In this document: piece after piece, positions 25,596-32,620 of the stretch | Position numbering within the stretch: the first letter of the stretch is position 1 | Layout of the letters: each line of letters starts with the position of its first letter | Origin: SHVO01 sp041905525 | GTDB taxonomy: Bacteria; Pseudomonadota; Alphaproteobacteria; Rhodospirillales; Rhodospirillaceae | Assembly: GCA_041905525.1 (NCBI GenBank) | Contig: JAYRKY010000001.1 | Coordinates: 496,001-560,000 of the forward strand | DNA: 64,000 nucleotides | Direction: 5' to 3' | Program-made: the position numbers and the translations under genes | The notes under the pieces: generated by a model | What the model was told of the DNA's origin: nothing | The model's input: only the letters and a program-made list of their open reading frames with translations | Database searches by the model: none

Positions 25596-26371
25596 CGCGC
25601 GCGCCCGTCCTTTTCATCGGCCACGGCTCGCCGATGAACGCTCTCGCGGACAACGACTACACCCGCACGCTTGGGGATCTGGGGCGCCGGCTCGGCCGCC
25701 CGCGCGCGGTGCTCTGCGTGTCGGCCCATTGGATGACGGAAGGCACGTGGCTCACGCATCAGGCAAAGCCGCGCACGATCCATGACTTCTACGGATTCCC
25801 CAAGCCGCTGTTCGATGTGCAGTATCCGGCGCCCGGCGATCCGGCGCTCGCCGAAGACATCAAGCGAATGATCACCGATATCGGCATCCACCTCGATGAC
25901 GAGCAATGGGGCTTCGACCATGGCGCATGGTCAGTCCTCCGCCACATTTTCCCGGCGGCCGACGTGCCGGTGCTTCAGCTCAGCCTGCATATGGAGCGCG
26001 ACGACCGCTTCCATTACGTCGCCGGCCGGAGCCTCGCGAAAGCGCGCGACCTCGGTGTCGTCATTCTCGGGAGCGGCAATATCGTCCATAACCTCCGACT
26101 CCTGAAGTGGGACGAAAGCGCCGCCGCCTATCCGTGGGCCGGCGAATTCGATGGCTGGGTAGCGGATAAACTGGCTGCCCGGGACGACGCCGCGCTCGTG
26201 GGGCAGGCCCGCGCCTCCGAGGCGGGACGCTTGTCGATCCCAACACCCGAACATTGGTATCCGTTCCTGTATGCGCTCGGCGCTGCGGACCCGAGCGAGC
26301 GCGCTGAAACGATCTTCGACGGCATACAGAATGCTTCCATTTCCATGAGAAGCGTCGGCTTTGGCTTATAA
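25592..26371 (+). CDS. Class III extradiol dioxygenase-like protein (DODA/YgiD type)
   Basis: A 259-residue protein of the LigB/DODA superfamily. Metal ligand candidates are the His residues in FIGHGSPMNAL (residue ~11) and SAHWMTEGTWLTH (~45), and in the following DHGAWSVLRHIFP. GSGNIVHNLR near 160 is conserved in this group. Relatives open catechol rings such as DOPA with a non-haem iron; the natural substrate in bacteria is unclear. The ATG overlaps the DUF72 stop, so the two are coupled. It ends 6 bases into the convergent YqaA gene. Confidence 0.9.
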   Translation: MTRAPVLFIGHGSPMNALADNDYTRTLGDLGRRLGRPRAVLCVSAHWMTEGTWLTHQAKPRTIHDFYGFPKPLFDVQYPAPGDPALAEDIKRMITDIGIHLDDEQWGFDHGAWSVLRHIFPAADVPVLQLSLHMERDDRFHYVAGRSLAKARDLGVVILGSGNIVHNLRLLKWDESAAAYPWAGEFDGWVADKLAARDDAALVGQARASEAGRLSIPTPEHWYPFLYALGAADPSERAETIFDGIQNASISMRSVGFGL

Positions 26372-26800
26372 CGCGCCGACCGCGGCTGCGACCGCGAGGT
26401 ACCGTCCGACCTTGGCGATGCTCACAAGGATCAGGAAGACCGGCAGCGGCTCGCGCATCACGCCGGCGACAACCGTGATCGGATCGCCGATGAATGGGGC
26501 CCATGACAAGAGCAGCGACCATTTGCCGTAGCGCCGGTACCAGCCCTGAGCCCGCCCCAACGTCGCCTCGGATGCGGGGAACCAACGCCGGTCTTTGAAC
26601 CGTTCGACGCCCCGGCCCAGCCCCCAGTTCACCACTGCCCCCAGCACATTCCCGATGCTCGCCACCGCGATCAGCGCGGCGGCCGGCTGATTGGCGGCAA
26701 TGAGCAGCGCTGCCAAGGCTGCCTCCGATTGAGCGGGGAAGATCGTCGCCGCGATAAAGGCTGCGGCAAAGAGGGCGGCGTAAGCCGCGAGATCTGTCAC
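26366..26800 (-). CDS. YqaA family membrane protein (SNARE-associated/DedA-like)
   Basis: A 144-residue membrane protein with a first pair of helices (about 6-25 and 33-60), a basic loop KDRRWFP and a conserved YRRYGKWSLLLSWAPFIGDPITVVAGVMR segment, then a final helix. This is the YqaA branch of the DedA/VTT family, whose members help scramble or recycle lipids. The function in this family is not proven. It reads towards the dioxygenase gene and overlaps it by 6 bases. Confidence 0.9.
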   Translation of the reverse strand: MTDLAAYAALFAAAFIAATIFPAQSEAALAALLIAANQPAAALIAVASIGNVLGAVVNWGLGRGVERFKDRRWFPASEATLGRAQGWYRRYGKWSLLLSWAPFIGDPITVVAGVMREPLPVFLILVSIAKVGRYLAVAAAVGAL

Positions 26801-26932
26801 GAATGTCGCCTTTCTTTACGGCCTCTGTCGGCCGCGGGTCCGTAAGGTCCTGTGCAACCAAGTTTTGTCGACTTGGTACAGAAGTTGCAAAGCCTGGTTT
26901 CGCTCGCGGGAAAAGCGCAACCACATCTCACC

Positions 26933-27169
26933 ATGCACAAACCCTATCGCGTCTGCTTCTTCGACCGTGAAGCTGGTCCGGCCGTTGCGGTGCTCCTCCT
27001 TCATTTCCCCTCCGACGCGCCGGCCATCGAAGCGGCCGAACAACTCCTTGCCGTCAGTACGTTGTCCAGGGTCGAGGTTTGGCAGGGGGCGCGCAAGGTC
27101 TACGAAACCCAGGCGGCCATCCCGTCTTGCAACGGCCAGAGGGGGCGTGTAGACAGCGACCCATGTTGA
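26933..27169 (+). CDS. Short conserved-type protein, unknown function
   Basis: A ~78-residue protein. The N-terminal 60 residues (YRVCFFDREAG, then DAPAIEAAEQLL, then VEVWQGARKVYET) follow the pattern of many short alphaproteobacterial proteins of about 60 residues with an Asp/Ala helix and a final VEVWQGxRxV strand. Those have no known function. ATG 26933 gives that N-terminus; an upstream ATG would add a less typical 27-residue lead. The last 18 residues look untypical of the family and the stop overlaps the start of the histidine leader peptide by 7 bases. Confidence 0.6.
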   Translation: MHKPYRVCFFDREAGPAVAVLLLHFPSDAPAIEAAEQLLAVSTLSRVEVWQGARKVYETQAAIPSCNGQRGRVDSDPC

Positions 27170-27234
27170 CCGTCACCGCCCGTGCGCCGAGCTTGCATAG
27201 CCACCGCCATCATCACGCGATGAGCGGGCAGTAA
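27163..27234 (+). CDS. Histidine-codon leader peptide (attenuator)
   Basis: A 23-codon frame with ATG at 27163 and TAA at 27232. It encodes LHSHRHHHAMSGQ at its end, with five His codons in seven positions (27196-27216). This is what a translational leader for His-dependent attenuation looks like: ribosomes stall at the His codons when charged histidyl-tRNA is scarce. A terminator hairpin follows 28 bases after the stop, then a HisRS-like gene. The ribosome-binding site is weak. The frame is shown directly by the sequence; its regulatory role is inference from this arrangement. Confidence 0.75.
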   Translation: MLTVTARAPSLHSHRHHHAMSGQ

Positions 27235-27290
27235 CGCATTTTCTAATCAAGTTGCGAAACCAGGCCCCACCGACGAAACGGGGCCTTTTT
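27178..27290 (+). promoter_or_regulatory. Transcription attenuator of the HisRS-like gene
   Basis: GCCCGT (27178-27183) can pair with GCGGGC (27224-27229) across the leader-peptide His codons, and the terminator hairpin lies at 27262-27286. A third pairing, GCGAAA (27254-27259) with TTTCGC (27300-27305), could hold the downstream arms apart. I have not folded this computationally. The architecture (leader peptide with control codons, pairing region, intrinsic terminator, gene for a related enzyme) is typical of amino-acid biosynthesis attenuators. Confidence 0.55.
27262..27290 (+). terminator. Attenuator terminator hairpin
   Basis: AGGCCCC (27262-27268) pairs with GGGGCCT (27280-27286); the run of five T follows immediately (27286-27290). 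This is a regular intrinsic terminator placed before, not after, the HisRS-like gene. Confidence 0.85.
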
Positions 27291-27295
27291 CATGT

Positions 27296-27325
27296 CTCCT
27301 TTCGCCGACGGCCGTCTGAAAGGAG
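27296..27325 (+). promoter_or_regulatory. Hairpin sequestering the ribosome-binding site
   Basis: CTCCTTTC (27296-27303) is the exact complement of GAAAGGAG (27318-27325), which contains the Shine-Dalgarno AGGAG sited 6 bases before the ATG at 27332. The stem would hide the ribosome-binding site. The same left arm overlaps TTTCGC, which can pair with GCGAAA upstream of the terminator, so the two structures are partly exclusive. Confidence 0.55.
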
Positions 27326-27331
27326 TTCTCC

Positions 27332-27989
27332 ATGCTACGCGGAACCAAGGTCATGATGGGCGATGAAGCCCGTCGGTACGTCGATACAATCTCCGTCCTG
27401 CGGAGGGTGGTTCACCGAGGCCGGCTATTCTGAAATTATCCTTCCCGCGATTTGGGAATCGGGCACGTTCCTCGGCAAAATCGGCCCCGACAAGGAAGCC
27501 CAGATGTGGACCTTCCGCGACCGCGGCAATCGCGCGGTCTGCCTTGTGCCCGAGGCCACCGGGATGGTGCAGGAACTTTGGAACAATGGCTGGGCGGCCA
27601 CCATGCCCAAACCTGCCCGCCTGTTCTACGTGGCCCGCTGCTATCGCTATGAGCGTCCGCAGGCCGGGAGGTATCGGGAGTTCACGCAGTTCGGAATTGA
27701 AGCCCTCGGGCCCAGCGTGAGCCGCGAGGAGGTCGTATCGCTGATGAAGGCGTGCTTGGAAGAGCTCGGCATCCCCTACACGTTCAAGGACAAGGTTCGC
27801 CGGGGGCTGCGCTATTACATCGATGCCGGCTTCGAAACCGAATGCGCGGCGTTGGGTGCGGTGCGTCAGCTGGGTGGCGGGGGGCGGTATACGGAAGGGA
27901 TCGGCTGGGCCTTCGGCGTTGAGCGCCTGTTGCTCGCGCAGGCTATTCGCAGCGGCAATCGCCTTGCTGCGGCGGGTAAGACAGACTAA
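27332..27989 (+). pseudogene. Short histidyl-tRNA-synthetase-like core protein, frameshifted
   Basis: From ATG 27332 (AGGAG 6 bases upstream) the protein begins MLRGTKVMMGDEARRYVDTI. After codon CGG-AGG an extra G in the run at 27405-27407 shifts the frame; without it the product continues WFTEAGYSEIILPAIWES and runs to 27989, about 218 residues. The catalytic core shows motif 2 (RCYRYERPQAGRYREFTQFG) and motif 3 (AFGVERLLLA), as in HisRS. A HisA-like RGLRYYIDAGFE is present but altered. The HisRS insertion domain and the C-terminal anticodon-binding domain are both absent. It could be a HisZ-like or other non-translational paralogue. The shift may be real or an assembly error. Confidence 0.65.
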
Positions 27990-28029
27990 ATCCCTTGAGA
28001 CTTCGCACGGTGGTAAAGGGGCATGGATA

Positions 28030-28566
28030 ATGCACCGGTTGGTTCTGGTTACTCTGCTTGCCTGTGCGATGAGCACCCCTGTGGCCGCCGCCGAGGATCC
28101 TGCGCCGTCTTCGTTGTCGACTCACGATCCGACATGCCCTGAAGGGTACACCGGGCCGAGCGTGTTGGTGCGTGTGACGGGTTTCAAAGACCGGTCCGGC
28201 CAGCTTCGGGTCGAGATCTATCCCGATGCTCCCGGCGACTTCTTGTCCCCCGGCCGCGCCTTGCGGGCCGCAGGGAAGGTCTTCCTGCGCATCGATATCC
28301 CCACCCCCCAGCAGGGCGATGGCGAGGTCTGCGTGCCGCTCCCCCATGCAGGAGGCTATGCGGGTGCGGTTCTCCACGACCGCAACGGCGACGGGAAGCT
28401 GAACCCCTTTAGCGACGGTTACGGATTCCCCAACAATCCGCGCCTCGGGTACAGCAAGCCGGAAGCAAGCGAAGCGGCCTTCGCCGTGGCGGACGGCCGT
28501 ACGGTCGTCGAAGTGGTACTGAACTATTGGACCGGGCTGTCGGCCCGGCCTCTGCGTCAGAAGTAA
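28030..28566 (+). CDS. DUF2141 family secreted protein
   Basis: A 178-residue protein with a signal peptide (residues 1-20, ending Ala-Ala-Ala). The mature part is DUF2141-like: LVRVTGFKDRSGQLRVEIYP at the start, GEVCVPLP in the middle, and AVLHDRNGDGKLN followed by DGYGFPNNPRL. The Asp-x-Asn-x-Asp-Gly segment looks like a calcium site. Function is unknown; members lie in the periplasm. A frame open to 27823 starts inside the preceding gene and is rejected. Confidence 0.85.
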   Translation: MHRLVLVTLLACAMSTPVAAAEDPAPSSLSTHDPTCPEGYTGPSVLVRVTGFKDRSGQLRVEIYPDAPGDFLSPGRALRAAGKVFLRIDIPTPQQGDGEVCVPLPHAGGYAGAVLHDRNGDGKLNPFSDGYGFPNNPRLGYSKPEASEAAFAVADGRTVVEVVLNYWTGLSARPLRQK

Positions 28567-28595
28567 GAGACCTTGCGGTGTCCTCCAGACACGAC

Positions 28596-28627
28596 AAAGC
28601 CCGCGAAGTGACGGCTCCGCGGGCTTT
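28596..28627. terminator. Bidirectional terminator
   Basis: Arms AAAGCCCGCG (28596-28605) and CGCGGGCTTT (28618-28627) form a perfect 10-base stem with a 12-base loop. It lies between two convergent genes (DUF2141 and the histone-like gene), and the T-tracts fall on either strand. Confidence 0.75.
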
Positions 28628-28648
28628 GGAATTCGTATCGGGGACTGG

Positions 28649-28924
28649 CTAAAAGCCGAGCACGCCCTGCGGCTTTACTTCGGCGACCGCATCGGCTGCG
28701 CCTTGCGCAACTTGCTTGGCCATCGCCACCGCTTTGTTGATCTTTTTCGCGACGCGCTTCGCGGCGCGCTTTACGACTTTCTTCACGCTCGGAGCGGCCT
28801 TCTTCGCGGTCTTCTTTTTCACGGCCTTCTTCACCGCTTTCTTCGCCGGCTTCGCCGCGCCCTTACGGGCGGGTTTCGCCGCGACTTTTTTTGCCGCCTT
28901 CTTCGCTTTCTTCTTAGCTGCCAT
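28649..28924 (-). CDS. Lysine/alanine-rich histone H1-like DNA-binding protein
   Basis: A 91-residue protein almost wholly made of Lys, Ala, Val and Pro; repeated units KKAVKK, AKKAAK and KPARK run over the first two thirds, like the histone H1/Hc2-type tails of many bacteria. Only the last ~25 residues are mixed and end GVLGF. It should bind DNA non-specifically and compact the nucleoid. The low complexity makes relatives hard to rank. It lies alone on its strand before the DUF5985 operon. Confidence 0.8.
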   Translation of the reverse strand: MAAKKKAKKAAKKVAAKPARKGAAKPAKKAVKKAVKKKTAKKAAPSVKKVVKRAAKRVAKKINKAVAMAKQVAQGAADAVAEVKPQGVLGF

Positions 28925-28997
28925 TGTCCCCTCCTAATGGTTGTGGCTTCGAGTGGCCCACACGCTAAACCGATTCCGCGTCGAAAGGCTACACGTT

Positions 28998-29261
28998 TCA
29001 GTGCCGCTTGCTAAAGTTCGTCGAAACGATCCCGGCGATGATCAATAGGAACCCCGACAGGCGGAGAAGGTAGGCGTTCGCCTGTTCTTCCCGCAGGGTG
29101 ATCTCGAACCCCAGGATGGCCTGGTTGGCTGCAAAGAGCATGAAAGCCAGCGCAAACATCAACAGAAGGCGTTGTTTGGTGCGGCCGTAGAAGCGGAAGA
29201 AAAAGCCCGCCGCCACCAGGTTTCCGGCCGTCAAAATCCCGTAAAGAAAATGCTCCATCAT
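28998..29261 (-). CDS. DUF5985 family membrane protein (second copy)
   Basis: An 87-residue protein with three hydrophobic helices (about 4-24, 32-52 and 62-82). It shares with the next upstream gene the pattern of a first helix, a basic loop (YGRTKQRLLLM / YARTGVKLLLW) and a second helix, so they are paralogous. This matches DUF5985, whose function is unknown. Start ATG 29261 lies 11 bases after the upstream stop; a longer frame is rejected because it would overlap that gene. Confidence 0.75.
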   Translation of the reverse strand: MMEHFLYGILTAGNLVAAGFFFRFYGRTKQRLLLMFALAFMLFAANQAILGFEITLREEQANAYLLRLSGFLLIIAGIVSTNFSKRH

Positions 29262-29272
29262 GGTCCGCGCCC

Positions 29273-29539
29273 CTAATCCGCTTCCCAGATGAAGCCGTAA
29301 AGCAGGATGCTGATGGCCACGAGGGAGGTCAATTGTCGCCACAGCAGCAGGTTGATCTCCTCAGGCAGGACCACGAGGTCGATGAACAGAAGAAGGTTGT
29401 TGAGGGCGAGGCCGACGAAACAGATCGCACTCCAGAGCAGAAGTTTCACCCCCGTCCTGGCGTATCCCCGCGCCAACAGCAGCAGGCAAATGAGACTGGT
29501 GACGGCGCAGAGCAGATAGATCGCGGATTGAAAGGTCAT
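29273..29539 (-). CDS. DUF5985 family membrane protein (first copy)
   Basis: An 88-residue protein with three membrane helices: AIYLLCAVTSLICLLLLARGY, LLLWSAICFVGLALNNLLLFIDL and a final helix ending in WEAD. It is the upstream member of the tandem DUF5985 pair. Start ATG 29539 sits 13 bases after the stop of the winged-helix gene, so the three genes form one operon. A longer frame exists but has no support. Confidence 0.75.
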   Translation of the reverse strand: MTFQSAIYLLCAVTSLICLLLLARGYARTGVKLLLWSAICFVGLALNNLLLFIDLVVLPEEINLLLWRQLTSLVAISILLYGFIWEAD

Positions 29540-29552
29540 GGGGGTGGCTGCA

Positions 29553-29918
29553 TCAGTCCTTTTTGAGCCGGAAAGCGTCGACGAATGAATGGATCTTCTC
29601 GTTGGGCGTGGAGACGACCGCTTTGATGATGGCCAAGGGGCGCTCGGCATAGAGGCGCGTCAGTTCACTCGCGAGCCGGTCGGCTTCGCCCCCGGCGCGG
29701 TAGGTATAGGTTCCGCTGGGATCGGCCGTGACAAGCTCCTGGCGGGTAAACGTCGCAAGAATCTCTTCCACCAGGAAAGTCGAGGCACGCAGGCGGTCGT
29801 TCAAAGCCGTCACCGACCAAGCCTTGTCCGGCTCGCTTTTCAGCAGGACGAGCAGGTCCAACGCCCACACGCTCTTGATGGTCGTGCGGACGAAGGGAGC
29901 AAGATGCTCAGGAATCAT
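29553..29918 (-). CDS. Winged-helix-like protein of the DUF5985 operon
   Basis: A 121-residue protein. It begins MIPEHLAPFVRTTIKSVWALDLLVLL and has a helix-turn-helix pattern (AWSVTALNDRLRASTFLVEEILATFTRQELVTADPSGTYTYR) typical of small winged-helix regulators, then a helix-rich tail (about 75-121). It precedes two DUF5985 membrane-protein genes by a 13-base gap. I infer it controls them or signals with them. A frame open to 30386 runs through the upstream gene area and is not supported. Confidence 0.65.
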   Translation of the reverse strand: MIPEHLAPFVRTTIKSVWALDLLVLLKSEPDKAWSVTALNDRLRASTFLVEEILATFTRQELVTADPSGTYTYRAGGEADRLASELTRLYAERPLAIIKAVVSTPNEKIHSFVDAFRLKKD

Positions 29919-30117
29919 CGGACGAGCGGTCCGCGGTGGTGGTCGAACAGACTCATCTTGTATTGTCGATCCAATCTTCCGGCGGGGAATGGGCGAGCAG
30001 CCGCGCACGGTCTGCCGCGAGTCGCGCATGATGGCCTCACGCGGCCTTGATTGGAAACAATTTTTGTCGCCTCTTGATTTGTTAGCGTGCAACAGCGTCC
30101 TATGATGCCGCGATCTC

Positions 30118-30933
30118 GTGCAACGCGTGAAAACTCCGGCTCCGTTTCTCACAGTGACCAATCCATTTTCATTTTTCCAGCGCGCTGGCCGCCTACTGTC
30201 CTTCGCCGAGAGTGAATCGGTTGTCCATCTCGGCAACGCGTCCGCCGCGGACTTTGGCGCGACGATCAAGATGATCAGCTGGAACATGTTTAAGGCGCGT
30301 CGCAAAGGTTGCATGCCCGACCTCACCAGCATGAGCGCCGGCGTCGAACTGGTGTTGCTCCAGGAAGCGGTGCTGCACGGAGGCATCGCGCAACCGTTTC
30401 ACCTCGCCAGTGGGCTGGAATGGATCATGGCCGAGAACATCGGTGTCGGCGCGGGCGTCACGACCGGTCCGAAGACGGGCAGCCGCGTGCCGTCGATGAC
30501 GCGCCGCGTCGTGAAGTCGCCGGATCGCGAGCCCTTGGTGGCGACACCGAAGACGTTTCTGGTCACCAGCTATCCTTTCGCGGGGCAAACCCTTCTCGTT
30601 CTCAACGTCCATGCCATCAATCTTGTCTCGACCGCAAAGTTCGCGCGCCAGATCGAACAGATCATAGGGCCGGTGAACGACCACAAAGGGCCCTGTATCG
30701 TCGCAGGCGATTTCAACACCTGGAACGAATCGCGGTGGCACCTCTTGCACCGGGCGATGGGTGACCTCGGGCTGACACGAGTGCCCGCCGCGGCGCCGCA
30801 ATGGCGTCACTTCAACCAGGTGCTCGACCATGTCTTTTACCGGGACCTCAAGCTGGTGAATTCCCGGGCCCTCGTGAACGTCAGAAGTTCCGACCACGTA
30901 CCGCTCTGGGCCGAATTTGCGGCGGTCACCTAA
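30118..30933 (+). CDS. Endonuclease/exonuclease/phosphatase family protein
   Basis: A 271-residue protein of the EEP fold: KMISWNMFKAR (first Asn), LLQEAV (Glu), LLVLNVHAINLV, IVAGDFNTW (Asp-x-Asn), QVLDHVFYR and SDHVPLWAEF (Asp-His). These are the metal and catalytic residues of Mg-dependent phosphodiesterases such as DNase I, sphingomyelinase and exonuclease III. The substrate cannot be told. GTG 30118 is a possible start without clear ribosome site; GTG 30127 or ATG 30271 are alternatives. Its stop overlaps the end of the convergent hydrolase fragment by 4 bases. Confidence 0.8.
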   Translation: MQRVKTPAPFLTVTNPFSFFQRAGRLLSFAESESVVHLGNASAADFGATIKMISWNMFKARRKGCMPDLTSMSAGVELVLLQEAVLHGGIAQPFHLASGLEWIMAENIGVGAGVTTGPKTGSRVPSMTRRVVKSPDREPLVATPKTFLVTSYPFAGQTLLVLNVHAINLVSTAKFARQIEQIIGPVNDHKGPCIVAGDFNTWNESRWHLLHRAMGDLGLTRVPAAAPQWRHFNQVLDHVFYRDLKLVNSRALVNVRSSDHVPLWAEFAAVT

Positions 30934-31415
30934 CGGTCGAGAAAGTCGCGGACGGCCTCCGGCGCGAGCGCGCCGCTCTCCAAGGACAATATGGGCTGGC
31001 TGAGCAGTCCGCTCGGCGACGCGGCGCCGATCAGGACAATCTTTCGTACGACACCGGTTTGCTGGCGGGCCATTTCCACCGCGACGTCGCCGGCCTCCGC
31101 GATAGCCAGGACGTCGATCACACCCAAGCCGAGGTCGGCAATAAGTTCAAACATGGCCTCCGCGATCGTGGCGGCGTCGTTGCCCGCACGCAAACTGTCG
31201 GACATTCCGGTGCCGGGCAGGTCGGGCGCGATCACCGTCCAGTCGGCACCCATGCCGAACATGAAGGAGTCCAAGGACGCACCGGAAGACGGGTGAAGCG
31301 CCAGAAGCGGACTGCGGGCTCCCGGCGGGCCGGACCGGCGGTAATGAATCTGGATGTCGCCCGCCCAGGCATAAGCGCGGTGAACTTTCGCGGCGATGTC
31401 GTACGCGCGGGCCAT
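30930..31415 (-). CDS. Truncated alpha/beta hydrolase-like protein without catalytic Ser
   Basis: A 161-residue protein that matches only the first half of an alpha/beta hydrolase: LLALHPSSGASLDSF (oxyanion His-Pro), VIAPDLPGTGMSD, then VLAIAEAGDVAVEMA at the nucleophile elbow and KIVLIGAASP. The elbow has Ala-Ile-Ala-Glu-Ala-Gly where Gly-x-Ser-x-Gly is normal, so the Ser is missing. No lid, Asp or His part follows. A normal protein of the family is 250-300 residues. It may be a degenerate remnant or a non-enzymatic protein. Confidence 0.65.
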   Translation of the reverse strand: MARAYDIAAKVHRAYAWAGDIQIHYRRSGPPGARSPLLALHPSSGASLDSFMFGMGADWTVIAPDLPGTGMSDSLRAGNDAATIAEAMFELIADLGLGVIDVLAIAEAGDVAVEMARQQTGVVRKIVLIGAASPSGLLSQPILSLESGALAPEAVRDFLDR

Positions 31416-31519
31416 GATCTGCTCCCCAACAAGATTTCAGTATGCGCCGGTCTGTTCCGAACGTCATCCACGGACTATTGTGGAGGCTGCGGCGCGGGGA
31501 CTTCGAAAAGGGGCTTTTC

Positions 31520-32620
31520 ATGAAGCGGAATCAAAATTGGGCAGGCGCTTTGGCGGTCCTGATGCTGGCGGGCTGCGGCCCCAGCGGTGACGAAGAGAAG
31601 ACACTCAATCTCTATATCTGGTCCGACTACCTCGCGCCGGACACGCTCGAGAGTTTCACCAAGAAGACCGGCATTGCTGTGAACATGGACGTCTTTGATT
31701 CCTCCGAACTCCTGGAGGCGAAGATGCTCGCGGGCGGATCCGGGTACGACGTCGTGGTGCCCAACGGTCCTGTCCTCGCGCGGTTCATCAAGGCCGGAAT
31801 CGTCAGGCCCCTCGATAAGGCGAAGCTGCCCAATCTAGCCAATGCCGACCCCACCATTACCAGCCGCGCGGCGGCGTCCGATCCCGACAACACACATGGA
31901 CTCGTATACATGTGGGGCACTTCGGGAATTGGCTACAACGTCGCGAAGGTCAAAGAAGTGCTCGGCGACGACGCGCCGATCGACAGCTGGAAGCTGATCC
32001 TCGACCCTGCCTATGCGTCGAAACTCGCGGCATGCGGGGTTTACGTGTTTGACTCGCCCGCCGATGTTTTCGAACTCACGCTCGCCTATCAAGGCAAGGA
32101 CCCGCATTCGGCCGTTCCCGACGATTACGCGGGTGCAGCCGCGGCTTGGCAGGCGGTGCGCCCTTACATCGCTAAGTTCCATAACTCCGAATATATCTCG
32201 GCGCTGGCCAACGGAGATATCTGCGTCGCGATGGGATATTCCGGCGACATCTTCCAGGCGGCCAACCGCGCGAAGGAAGCCGGCAAGGGCGTCGAAGTCG
32301 CCTATAGTATCCCGAAGGAAGGGGCTGTGATGTGGTTCGACTTCCTGGCTGTCCCGAAGGACGCGCCGCATCCCAATGCCGCGCACGCCTTCCTCAATTA
32401 CATTCTCGAGCCCGAGGTGATTGCGGCGATCAGCAATGAAGTCTACTACGCCAACGCCAATGCCAAGGCGTCGCCCTTCGTCTCGAAGGAAATTCTCGAG
32501 GACAAAAATGTATATCCGCCGCCTGATATGATGGAGCGCCTGTTCCCGGAAACGGCGCCGTCACCGGAGATTGAAGCGCTCCGCACGCGGTTGTGGAACG
32601 GCGTGAAGACCGGAAGCTAA
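31520..32620 (+). CDS. potF: Polyamine ABC transporter substrate-binding protein (PotF type)
   Basis: A 366-residue periplasmic binding lipoprotein. Start ATG 31520 (AAAGGGG upstream) gives a lipoprotein signal peptide with lipobox LMLAGC near residue 19. The mature part begins LNLYIWSDYLAPDTLESF and has MLAGGSGYDVVVPNG and MWFDFLAVPKDAPHPNAAHAF, all typical of PotD/PotF. It binds putrescine or spermidine and hands it to the PotGHI transporter. The gene opens the operon; its stop overlaps potG by one base (TAATG). Confidence 0.93.
   Translation: MKRNQNWAGALAVLMLAGCGPSGDEEKTLNLYIWSDYLAPDTLESFTKKTGIAVNMDVFDSSELLEAKMLAGGSGYDVVVPNGPVLARFIKAGIVRPLDKAKLPNLANADPTITSRAAASDPDNTHGLVYMWGTSGIGYNVAKVKEVLGDDAPIDSWKLILDPAYASKLAACGVYVFDSPADVFELTLAYQGKDPHSAVPDDYAGAAAAWQAVRPYIAKFHNSEYISALANGDICVAMGYSGDIFQAANRAKEAGKGVEVAYSIPKEGAVMWFDFLAVPKDAPHPNAAHAFLNYILEPEVIAAISNEVYYANANAKASPFVSKEILEDKNVYPPPDMMERLFPETAPSPEIEALRTRLWNGVKTGS

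Noticed and set aside
27363..27410. Translation of the HisRS-like gene from ATG 27363 as an intact gene.
   Set aside because: The first ~15 codons in that frame do not match the family, whereas the other frame from 27332 does and has a ribosome-binding site; a single-base shift explains both.
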